A program made the translations under genes and the position numbers. Under the pieces are notes generated by a model, which saw only the letters and a list, made by a program, of their open reading frames with translations, had not been told where the DNA came from and did no database searches. Positions 1 to 6,207 of a stretch of DNA of 7,035 nucleotides are shown piece after piece (position 1 is the stretch's first letter; each line of letters starts with the position of its first letter). Source of the stretch: an uncultured Mollicutes bacterium (lineage in GTDB: Bacteria; Bacillota_I; Bacilli_A; RFN20; CAG-826); the NCBI GenBank assembly GCA_900550795.1, contig URTN01000042.1, forward strand, positions 1 to 7,035. The letters run 5' to 3'.

Positions 1-1272
1 TAATTGAAGTGACTTGCCTGCTTCAACACTAGCTGTTGCACCGTTGGTGATGCTAACGGATTCGACAGGATCCATTTCGGCAGCTTCTGCTTTAGTAATA
101 TAAGCAACCAAATACTTGCCGGCTTGGAGTTCGGCTAAGTAGGCTTCAAAATTATATTTTAAGCCATTAACAACGGTGTGATTTTCGCTATAGAAGGATA
201 AAGTCTTAGTAGAACCTTCTAAAGAAATGTTGGTATGTCCATCAGCGATTTTTACGGTTCCAGTAAAGGAAACTAATTTGACTGTACCAGCGGCTGGAGT
301 GGCATAAGAATTCAAATCAGCGCCAGTGAATGGAGTAACAGTTGTTGGAAGAGCAATTTCAGCATGTTCAATCTTAGCAACGGCTAATCCTGTATCTTTA
401 TAACTGAATTGCCACCATCTTTCGTCGGTAGCACTAGATTTATAACGAGTTGGAGTACCGGTGATACGAACATATTCGTCAACCTTAGCAACTGTTTTAG
501 TCTTGGAATCATAAACGCTGATAATGGCGGTTCCATCATAAACAACGATACCATTCTTATTTACATTGACAACTCTACCTTCAACATTGACTTGGCTTGG
601 GTAAGTAGCATCTTGGCCACTATAGGTTGGAGCAGTATCTTGGATAGTCTTGATACTTGTAATCTTGATAGCTTCGCCAATGGTGAAGTTAACATCTTTC
701 TTATAAGCAATTCCATCAACAGTAGCAGTAACTTCTAAAGCAACTGCGCCTTCTTTTTTACAGGTGACCTTAGTTCCTTCGATGGTAACTAAGTCAGCAC
801 CGGTAGTAGCAGTAACAGTAACGCCTTCGGTGACGGCAACGTTATCAAGCTTTAAGGTGACATTGACAACATCCCCTACTTTTGGAGATTCATTATCAAC
901 AGTGGCAGTAGCGACTTTGACGCCAGCTTTGTCTTTTAATTGAACAACGACGGCAACGTTCTTGCTTGGCATCTTAAAGGTATAAGTACCGTTAGAAGCG
1001 ACTAATTGAGTTCCATCGACGATGACTTTGTCGATTTCCTTTTTGTCATTTTTAACAGTGACAGTGAAAGTGACGGTAGCACCTTCCGCATACCCTTCCG
1101 CAGCTAATCCTTCGACTGTGTAATCAGAACTCTTAGAAACGGTGATGGTGTATTTTGTGACTTCGGTTTGAACGCTATCAGTGCCTGTGCTTGTACTTGG
1201 TGTATTTGGCTTTTCACCGCAGGCAGCAAGCAAAGTTGCAATAGCTAGAAATGGAATGATTCTTTTTTTCAT
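1..1272 (-). CDS. Multidomain surface lipoprotein with Ig-like and OB-fold-like domains (3' end beyond window)
   Basis: Translating the minus strand from the ATG at 1272 gives 424 codons with no stop up to the left edge, so the gene is incomplete here. MKKRIIPFLAIATLLAAC is a lipoprotein signal with lipobox LAAC (Cys18), followed by a Thr/Ser-rich linker (22-36). Visible regions are: a bacterial-repeat-like beta domain (about 52-111; ATVTFTVTVKND, then NGTYTFKMPSKNVAV); an Ig-like/BIG2-like domain (about 126-198, opening PKVGDVVNVTL); an OB-fold-like region (about 204-305; VNVEGRVVNVNKNGIVVYDG, DEYVRITGTPTRY); a second one (about 328-395; VSFTGTVKI, FEAYLAELQAGKYLVAYI); and the start of a BIG2 domain (402 on; VESVSITNGATASVEAGKSL). 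No catalytic motif is visible; one may lie beyond the edge. It shares domain types with the neighbouring nuclease, suggesting a related surface role such as binding nucleic acid or polysaccharide, or a second nuclease. Domain calls are by eye. Confidence 0.88.
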   Translation of the reverse strand, partial: MKKRIIPFLAIATLLAACGEKPNTPSTSTGTDSVQTEVTKYTITVSKSSDYTVEGLAAEGYAEGATVTFTVTVKNDKKEIDKVIVDGTQLVASNGTYTFKMPSKNVAVVVQLKDKAGVKVATATVDNESPKVGDVVNVTLKLDNVAVTEGVTVTATTGADLVTIEGTKVTCKKEGAVALEVTATVDGIAYKKDVNFTIGEAIKITSIKTIQDTAPTYSGQDATYPSQVNVEGRVVNVNKNGIVVYDGTAIISVYDSKTKTVAKVDEYVRITGTPTRYKSSATDERWWQFSYKDTGLAVAKIEHAEIALPTTVTPFTGADLNSYATPAAGTVKLVSFTGTVKIADGHTNISLEGSTKTLSFYSENHTVVNGLKYNFEAYLAELQAGKYLVAYITKAEAAEMDPVESVSITNGATASVEAGKSLQL

Positions 1273-1281
1273 TAATAATAA

Positions 1282-1288
1282 CTCCTTT
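1282..1288 (-). promoter_or_regulatory. Ribosome binding site for the multidomain lipoprotein
   Basis: AAAGGAG lies 9 nt before the ATG at 1272. It is the strongest site in the window and fixes the start that gives a signal peptide and lipobox. Confidence 0.85.
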
Positions 1289-1311
1289 CATCCCAGATTT
1301 TCTGACAATTT

Positions 1312-1320
1312 ATTATATCA
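1312..1320 (-). promoter_or_regulatory. Extended -10 promoter for the downstream lipoprotein
   Basis: TGATATAAT on the minus strand is a perfect TATAAT preceded by TGn, a sigma-A extended -10. The -35 position at 16-18 bp spacing falls in the terminator T-run and shows no TTGACA match, as is common for extended -10 promoters. Transcription would start near 1304-1306, giving a leader of about 32 nt that carries the ribosome site. The spacing to the gene and the preceding terminator support a separate transcription unit. Confidence 0.72.
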
Positions 1321-1333
1321 AAATAAAGGGTGG

Positions 1334-1360
1334 AAAAAAGACCACAAACAAGTCGTGGTC
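1334..1360 (-). terminator. Rho-independent terminator ending the transporter-nuclease operon
   Basis: On the minus strand GACCACGA pairs with TTGTGGTC across a five-base loop (CTTGT). This is an 8-bp stem with one G-U pair, followed by six T. The stem begins at the second base of the TGA stop of the preceding gene, so termination follows immediately after the last codon. It closes the run of five closely spaced genes. On the plus strand the stem lacks a T-run, so the signal works in one direction. Confidence 0.85.
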
Positions 1361-1799
1361 AAATATCCCTCTTCAAAGTTGATATATAGGCAATCTCATT
1401 ATTGGCTTTTTTCTTAAGTTTCAAAGCTTTTATCAATAAGATAATACCCGTAGTTAGTGTTGCTATTCCTATAGCGAGGCAAGTAACGCAAATGAAGAAT
1501 TGCAAAGAGGCAACGTTGATGCCGACTATCTTGTTACGTCTTTTTTGAAGTGATAAGAAAATAAACAGTATTCCTATGATCAAGACGATGCCTCCAATTA
1601 CAACGAAGCATAAAGCGTTCTGAGACTTATCATATGCCAAGATATCCCTATTGTGGGCAACTTTGGAATACGCGCGAATCTCAGTTTCTTCGCTTGGAAT
1701 AGTTGTAGTTAAATCAGTTACTTCTTCCTTCTTTTCCACTTTGTCTATATAGACTCTATGTCTAGAAGGAGAGAAATATACTTTGCCTTCATTAGCCAT
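1359..1799 (-). CDS. Small membrane protein with two helices, unknown function
   Basis: I do not recognise this 146-residue protein. Residues 1-60 are polar and charged with no signal peptide. Two strongly hydrophobic segments follow at about 62-84 (ALCFVVIGGIVLIIGILFIF) and 99-124 (SLQFFICVTCLAIGIATLTT...). They are joined by a basic loop, QKRRNKIVG, and followed by KALKLKKK and a short tail. Both the loop and the tail are basic, so positive-inside topology is ambiguous. Its ATG shares one base with the nuclease stop (TAATG), and AGGAG lies 10 nt upstream within the nuclease gene, so the two are probably translationally coupled. It is the last gene of the operon; its TGA stop overlaps the terminator stem. 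Membrane anchoring or assembly of the nuclease or transporter is possible, but nothing in the sequence shows it. Confidence 0.82.
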   Translation of the reverse strand: MANEGKVYFSPSRHRVYIDKVEKKEEVTDLTTTIPSEETEIRAYSKVAHNRDILAYDKSQNALCFVVIGGIVLIIGILFIFLSLQKRRNKIVGINVASLQFFICVTCLAIGIATLTTGIILLIKALKLKKKANNEIAYISTLKRDI

Positions 1800-3685
1800 T
1801 AGGCAATTTCTCCTAAATTGGTAATATCGGCACTATGGGTGATATTAAAGGTATATTTTTGGGTCTTTCCAGAAGAAGAAACATAATTACCCAAAATACC
1901 AGTGAAATTGAATTCCTTGGCCTTATAAGTAGTAACTATGAGGTTTGGATCTTCATTATCTACAGTTGGATAAATTTTTTCGGCACCTTTTGGATTATAA
2001 TAGCTAGTTCCACCAGTGAAGAATTTATAGGATCTAGAATATTCAGTTCCGTATTTAACTAAGATATCCTTATCCTTGACTAATCTAATTTCCTTGCCAG
2101 TATCTTTATTACCAACTTTAGCATAGAAAATTATCTTGTTATCAGTGTTATAGAAAGGATATTTCTCGTTATATTTATTGACTTCTTCAACTCCGCCTTC
2201 AGCTTCAACTTGTGTAACTCCCTGCCATGATTTGGTCTTATTAAAAGAATATACTTTTTCTTTTAAGGTAATGAGTACATTGTTATAAGCCTTATCAGAA
2301 TTGAATTCATCAATAGTCATTGGGATTGGGACAATCTTGTTACCAGTAGTTAATATTTGGGTATCCCTTTGAAGGTCTGGATTCAAAGTTGAATAGGAAA
2401 TGCCTTGGATTTGGTAGCAGCCACCATAGACTGAAAGCTGTCCAATAACGCTGACTTCATCCCCTACTTTTATATCAGTTTGGGCATAGGTGAAAACATA
2501 TAAGCCATAAGCTTCTGGAAGCGGATCGCCCTCTTTTCTACCATAATCGGCCTTGTCTTGGATATAGAAAGCACCTTTGATCTTTCTAGAGACATAACCA
2601 TGGATCTTATATAAGGTCTTGCCATCAACAAATTTAGAATCAGTCGTATTGGTAGCGGTACCAGAAAGATATAATTCCTTCAATGATATTTCTCTAACAT
2701 AATCATCAAAGAACGGGCTCTTATCATCATAATAATAGTAATTAGGATCCTTTTTGCCCGAATATTGATGCCTTAAGTTAGCTTTGGCGGATAAATTGGC
2801 TTTATCGAAAGTCTTATAGAAATATTCGCCCATTTCTTCAATGGAACCAATACCTTGAGAGAATCCTTGATAAACCATTTCTAGGTTAAGGCATCTAAAA
2901 TCATTTAGGGTTGGATTAGCATTAGTAGTATACCAAACATATGCTAAAGACCTTTGGTTGCCATCGGCTGTAGCGGCTTTAACAGTATCACCTCTAGCCC
3001 AGCCTTGGGATTGAAGGATTACATATTTGGCAGATTCGAAAACAGATTTATTGTATAAGGAGGCGGATTTACCCCATTCTTCGATTTCAGAAGTAGATTC
3101 AGGAGTATCGATGCCAAGATATCTAATCTTGACTGTATAGCCATAATTCATGGTTTCGACATGGGTTGTATCACCATCGACATAATTGATGAAACCCTTG
3201 TTGTTATTTGGAAGGTTCATCAATTCGATTCCATCTTTTCTAAAATCAAAATATTGATCACTAGCAGTAGTCAAACTCTTGCTAGACATGACCTTATCGA
3301 AAGTTGCTTGGTCAATGTTTAGCTTGAATTTGTCGACAAAATCAATTGATGGGTCAACTGAATAAGTAGCTGCCAGTTTATTCTTTCCAGCCTCTAAAGT
3401 AACTTTATAGACCTTTTCAGAATCAGAAATAGAATTGACTAAAGTTGCAGCTTTACCGTTATTTGTAACAGATTCAACAAAGAAATCTTGATTAGCCTTG
3501 ACTTTGAAGGTAAGTTCGTCCCCTACTTTTAGATTGCTATTCTCTTTGGAGAAATCAGAAATCTTTCCATAAATTGATTCAGCAGTTGAATCAAAATATG
3601 TTACTGGGGTAGTAGGCGCCTTATTTTCGCAACTAGCAAGCATAAAGCCTGCAGATAAGATGAATACTATGTTTCTCTTTCTCAT
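1799..3685 (-). CDS. Surface nuclease lipoprotein: SNase domain plus YhcR-type OB-fold
   Basis: This is a predicted membrane-tethered, calcium-dependent nuclease cutting DNA and RNA outside the cell. The start at 3685 (AGGAG 10 nt upstream) gives MRKRNIVFILSAGFMLASC with lipobox LASC (Cys19); the earlier Met at 3730 would overlap the previous gene. The order is an Ig-like region (about 52-110), an SNase domain (about 163-307), an OB-fold domain (about 355-432) and a beta-rich C-terminal region (455-628) that may be a second OB-fold. All staphylococcal nuclease active-site positions are present with correct spacing. DGDT (170-173) matches Nuc D19/D21. R188 and DTPE (193-196) match R35, D40, T41 and E43. 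D241 and R245 in DGNQRSLAYV match D83 and R87. The OB-fold (IHGYVSRKIKGAFYIQDK, then IKVGDEVSVIGQL) resembles Bacillus subtilis YhcR, a Ca-activated extracellular nuclease. The gene sits in the transporter operon, suggesting nutritional use of nucleic acids. Family certain; calcium dependence inferred. Confidence 0.92.
   Translation of the reverse strand: MRKRNIVFILSAGFMLASCENKAPTTPVTYFDSTAESIYGKISDFSKENSNLKVGDELTFKVKANQDFFVESVTNNGKAATLVNSISDSEKVYKVTLEAGKNKLAATYSVDPSIDFVDKFKLNIDQATFDKVMSSKSLTTASDQYFDFRKDGIELMNLPNNNKGFINYVDGDTTHVETMNYGYTVKIRYLGIDTPESTSEIEEWGKSASLYNKSVFESAKYVILQSQGWARGDTVKAATADGNQRSLAYVWYTTNANPTLNDFRCLNLEMVYQGFSQGIGSIEEMGEYFYKTFDKANLSAKANLRHQYSGKKDPNYYYYDDKSPFFDDYVREISLKELYLSGTATNTTDSKFVDGKTLYKIHGYVSRKIKGAFYIQDKADYGRKEGDPLPEAYGLYVFTYAQTDIKVGDEVSVIGQLSVYGGCYQIQGISYSTLNPDLQRDTQILTTGNKIVPIPMTIDEFNSDKAYNNVLITLKEKVYSFNKTKSWQGVTQVEAEGGVEEVNKYNEKYPFYNTDNKIIFYAKVGNKDTGKEIRLVKDKDILVKYGTEYSRSYKFFTGGTSYYNPKGAEKIYPTVDNEDPNLIVTTYKAKEFNFTGILGNYVSSSGKTQKYTFNITHSADITNLGEIA
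1810..1814 (-). promoter_or_regulatory. Ribosome binding site for the two-helix membrane protein
   Basis: AGGAG is 10 nt before the ATG at 1799, inside the last codons of the nuclease gene. It has the same core and spacing as the nuclease's own site. With the TAATG overlap, this supports a real, co-translated gene rather than a chance frame. Confidence 0.75.
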
Positions 3686-3695
3686 AATATTTAAT

Positions 3696-3700
3696 CTCCT
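3696..3700 (-). promoter_or_regulatory. Ribosome binding site fixing the nuclease start
   Basis: AGGAG lies 10 nt before the ATG at 3685, in the 19-bp gap after the TAA of the binding-protein gene. It selects MRKRNIVF as the N-terminus. The extra 15 residues from 3730 would overlap the upstream gene and place MMPAPLAINVRRLNI before the signal peptide, which is implausible. Confidence 0.85.
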
Positions 3701-3704
3701 AACA

Positions 3705-5222
3705 TTAATAGCCAGCGGAGCAGGCATCATAAGCAGTCTTTAGGGCTTCATCGATTGAGTAGTTAGAATTGACTACTTTACCGACTAGTTTTTCCATTTC
3801 GCTTCTAGCAGTATCAGAACCGACGAATACTGGGGAAACCATGTACTTATCCCTTAAGTCCTTGGTGTGGTATGGAATGTCGTATTTCAAATCTGCATCA
3901 TGCTTTGCAATCCATTCTTTATAGGAATCTGTTTCAAAGGAAGATTGTCTGACTGGGTCATAGGAGTTTTCCAAAGCCAGTTCGGCATTATATGTTGGGT
4001 CTGCTAATAACTTGTAGAATAGCCAGGCGCCCTTATGGATGTATGGGTCATCATTATTGAAGAAGCAGATTGATGGGCCTTGTTGGATGTATTTTGGTTG
4101 CTTACCATCGGCATATGGGACTGGGGCAAGCTTGACCCTGAAGTTAGCGGATACGTTATAGCTAGAGCCACCGGTGGAGCCAATGCTCATGGCAGACTTT
4201 AGGTTATTAAAGTATTCGTTTGTATATTTGGAGCCACCAAGTGAATTCTTGGTAATCAACAATTTGTCCCTAACATAGCCAACGACTTCGGTAAGTAAGG
4301 CCTTGGCTTGGTCGTTATTGAATAGATATTGGGTAGATGGGTCGCTTGAATCCCCTACTGCAGTATAGTCGATTCCCCTTTGGGCGAATTGGGAGATGAA
4401 CATATTGGCATCGGAGTCATATCCGACAGGATAGAATTCTTGTCCCTCTAGCCCTTGGGCAGCCATGTCAGCCTTTATTTGCCTGGCTGTTGCAAACATT
4501 TCGTTCCAGGTAGCTGGGACATTATATGTATAGCCTTCGTTAGCCTTTACCCAGGTGGTGAGCGCTTCTAGTTGCTCATCGGTAGCAAGAGGATCGTTAG
4601 CGGCATTGGAAAGATTGATATATTCGCTAACCTTGTCGAACTTCTTGTCGTTTTGTGGGTTGGCGCCAGCCATGTATGAGGCATTGTAATACATGATTTC
4701 GGTAGACTTATACATTGGCATGGACCAAGTTCCCTCGAATTGGTAGTTCTTTCCTTCTTCCATAAAGCCAGGGACAAAGTCTGCTAATTCAGCTTCTGTA
4801 TATCCATATTCTGGATCATTGATAAAGTTGTCTAGCTTATAAAGAGCAGAATTATTGACATCATTTGTCATATAGGTGGCAAAAGAGTCAGGATAGCCCA
4901 TGGCCAAGGCTGGGATTTCGCCAGCTTTTGTCTTGGTCTTGATAGAATCGGCTAAATCATCATAGCCGCCAGCAAGCTTAACAAGGTCAATCTTGTATTT
5001 GCCGGCATATTTTTCATTGAATTTATTTGCAATTATTTCAAGATTCTTGGTTTTGGCATGTCCTAAGCAGTGCCAGAACTTGACTGTTATTTCGCTAGTT
5101 GGATCATCAGTTGGTAAAACTTGATCTTCGGCACCGCCACTATTGCCACCGCAGGAAGTTAGAGCCATAGTCAATAAGGCAGAACCACTTAAGAATAATG
5201 TTTTTAATGATACTTTTTTCAT
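3705..5222 (-). CDS. ABC transporter substrate-binding lipoprotein, UgpB-like (family 1 solute-binding protein)
   Basis: This is the surface receptor of the importer, 505 residues from the start used here. The Met at 5222 is chosen over the one at 5240: it has AAAGGA 7 nt upstream and gives a normal signal peptide, MKKVSLKTLFLSG..., with lipobox LTSC (lipidated Cys24). A Gly/Ser/Asp-rich linker leads into ITVKFWHCLGHAK (46-58), the usual first strand of family 1 binding proteins. UgpB-like landmarks follow from memory: GGYDDL (85-90), SMPMYKSTEIMYYN (167-180), TWNEMF (238-243), SIGSTGG (346-352) and SYDPVRQS (420-427). At 505 residues it is longer than the usual 420-450. The excess sits mainly at about 186-235, between YYN and TWNE. 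It follows its permeases rather than preceding them, and is followed 19 bp later by the nuclease gene. Glycerol-3-phosphate, phosphodiesters, oligosaccharides or nucleotides are all possible ligands. Confidence 0.93.
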   Translation of the reverse strand: MKKVSLKTLFLSGSALLTMALTSCGGNSGGAEDQVLPTDDPTSEITVKFWHCLGHAKTKNLEIIANKFNEKYAGKYKIDLVKLAGGYDDLADSIKTKTKAGEIPALAMGYPDSFATYMTNDVNNSALYKLDNFINDPEYGYTEAELADFVPGFMEEGKNYQFEGTWSMPMYKSTEIMYYNASYMAGANPQNDKKFDKVSEYINLSNAANDPLATDEQLEALTTWVKANEGYTYNVPATWNEMFATARQIKADMAAQGLEGQEFYPVGYDSDANMFISQFAQRGIDYTAVGDSSDPSTQYLFNNDQAKALLTEVVGYVRDKLLITKNSLGGSKYTNEYFNNLKSAMSIGSTGGSSYNVSANFRVKLAPVPYADGKQPKYIQQGPSICFFNNDDPYIHKGAWLFYKLLADPTYNAELALENSYDPVRQSSFETDSYKEWIAKHDADLKYDIPYHTKDLRDKYMVSPVFVGSDTARSEMEKLVGKVVNSNYSIDEALKTAYDACSAGY

Positions 5223-5229
5223 AGAAATT

Positions 5230-5235
5230 TCCTTT
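5230..5235 (-). promoter_or_regulatory. Ribosome binding site fixing the binding-protein start
   Basis: AAAGGA is 7 nt before the ATG at 5222 and within the coding part of the longer alternative starting at 5240, which itself has no good ribosome site. This supports the shorter protein beginning MKKVSL. The 39-bp gap after the permease TAG (5223-5261) shows no terminator and no convincing promoter. Confidence 0.75.
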
Positions 5236-5261
5236 CTCACCTATTTATCGAGGTCAGGCGA

Positions 5262-6206
5262 CTAACCTTTTATACCTGCACGGCTAACTCCGCGCATAAT
5301 ATATTTTCTGCAGAAGATGAAGACTAGTAGCAATGGAACAGTAACTACTACAGTCGCAGCCATCTGGATACCATAGTCATCGATATTGGCAGCTGTTGAG
5401 AAGGTTTCTCTTAAGCCGACAGTGACTAGATATAATTCCTTATGACCATCAACAATGAGTTTTGGCCAGACATAAGCATTCCAGCTACCCATTAATTTAA
5501 GGATGGTAATCGTCGTTAAGGTTGGCATTGCAAGAGGAACCATGACTTTCCAAAGGAATTGCCAGTCCGATTTACCATCAACTTTAGCAGCTAGATAAAG
5601 CTCATTAGGAATCTGTTTGAAGTTCTGCCTTAATAAATATATATAGAAGACAGAAATCATAAATGGAAGGATCATGGCTGCATATGCCCCAAGAGCACTA
5701 TTGCCACCAGTCATACCTAATAAAGAGACGGATACATAATTGGATACAACCATCATTTCGCCAGGAATCATCATCGTAGCTAATAAAATGGAGAAGATGG
5801 CTTCCTTACCCTTGAATTCAAGTCTAGCAAAGGCAAAGGCGGCAAATATAGTTGTAAATAATGTTCCTAAGGTAGAGAAGACACCAACAATAAGGGTATT
5901 CTTCAATATCGTTAAGAAATCTAATCTAGCAAAAGCTTGGGAATAGTTATCCCATCTTACTATTTGAGGCCAGAAAGTTGGGATTTCCTTTTTGATTTCC
6001 AAGCCACTTTTTAAGGAAGTGATAATCATCCAGTAGAATGGGAAGATCATAAGGACTGCAAAAGCTGCAAGGAAGATATAGATAAGAACTAGGCCAATGA
6101 TGTTACCAATTTTGGTCATCTTGGCTTTTTGCTTAGCAGATTGACCATCATCTTTAAGGACGAGGGTCAAGCTTGAATATGAATTTTCGTATGCATTGTT
6201 TTCCAT
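5262..6206 (-). CDS. ABC transporter permease, UgpE/MalG class
   Basis: This is the second transmembrane subunit of the importer and would form a heterodimer with the preceding permease. Its 314 residues begin with a polar cytoplasmic tail of about 30 residues. Six membrane segments follow (about 36-62, 101-128, 135-157, 170-193, 225-248, 281-302). FPFYWMIITSLK ends the first helix, typical of MalG/UgpE proteins. The EAA loop is at 203-228, with LYLAAKVDG and then VMVPLAMP. SWNAYVWP near 241-248 and the GIKG C-terminus are also typical of the class. The start at 6206 is 1 bp after the upstream TAA, with only a weak GAAGAGGG 12 nt upstream, so translational coupling to the first permease is likely. 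It ends with TAG, 39 bp before the binding-protein start. Family is certain; substrate is not. Confidence 0.95.
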   Translation of the reverse strand: MENNAYENSYSSLTLVLKDDGQSAKQKAKMTKIGNIIGLVLIYIFLAAFAVLMIFPFYWMIITSLKSGLEIKKEIPTFWPQIVRWDNYSQAFARLDFLTILKNTLIVGVFSTLGTLFTTIFAAFAFARLEFKGKEAIFSILLATMMIPGEMMVVSNYVSVSLLGMTGGNSALGAYAAMILPFMISVFYIYLLRQNFKQIPNELYLAAKVDGKSDWQFLWKVMVPLAMPTLTTITILKLMGSWNAYVWPKLIVDGHKELYLVTVGLRETFSTAANIDDYGIQMAATVVVTVPLLLVFIFCRKYIMRGVSRAGIKG

Positions 6207-6207
6207 A

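Noticed and set aside
409..738. Plus-strand open frame of 109 codons
   Set aside because: It lies opposite the multidomain lipoprotein gene, has no ribosome site, and its protein is low-complexity Ser/Asn/Ile-rich, as expected from the complement of Thr/Val-rich Ig-like repeats.
1181..1417. Plus-strand open frame of 78 codons
   Set aside because: It spans the signal peptide, promoter and terminator of minus-strand units and has no ribosome site or recognisable protein.
1835..2062. Plus-strand open frame of 75 codons
   Set aside because: It is antisense to the 3' part of the nuclease gene, which has clear protein character on the other strand.
3686..3730. Longer nuclease start at 3730
   Set aside because: It overlaps the end of the binding-protein gene, lacks its own ribosome site and would put 15 residues before a perfect lipoprotein signal peptide.
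4568..4777. Minus-strand open frame of 69 codons
   Set aside because: It is out of frame inside the binding-protein gene, whose own frame matches the family across this stretch.
5223..5237. Small inverted repeat AGAAA-GGAAA-TTTCT placing the ribosome site in a loop
   Set aside because: Five A/T-rich pairs are too weak to claim a regulatory structure, and purine-rich ribosome sites produce such repeats by chance.
5223..5240. Longer binding-protein start at 5240
   Set aside because: The ribosome site AAAGGA lies downstream of it and correctly spaced for 5222; the extra MRKEIS is not needed.
5223..5261. Possible attenuator between the second permease and the receptor (ACCT...AGGT)
   Set aside because: It has only a four-base stem with a nine-base loop and no T-run; it is not a terminator.
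5740..5946. Plus-strand open frame of 68 codons
   Set aside because: It is antisense to conserved membrane helices of the second permease.
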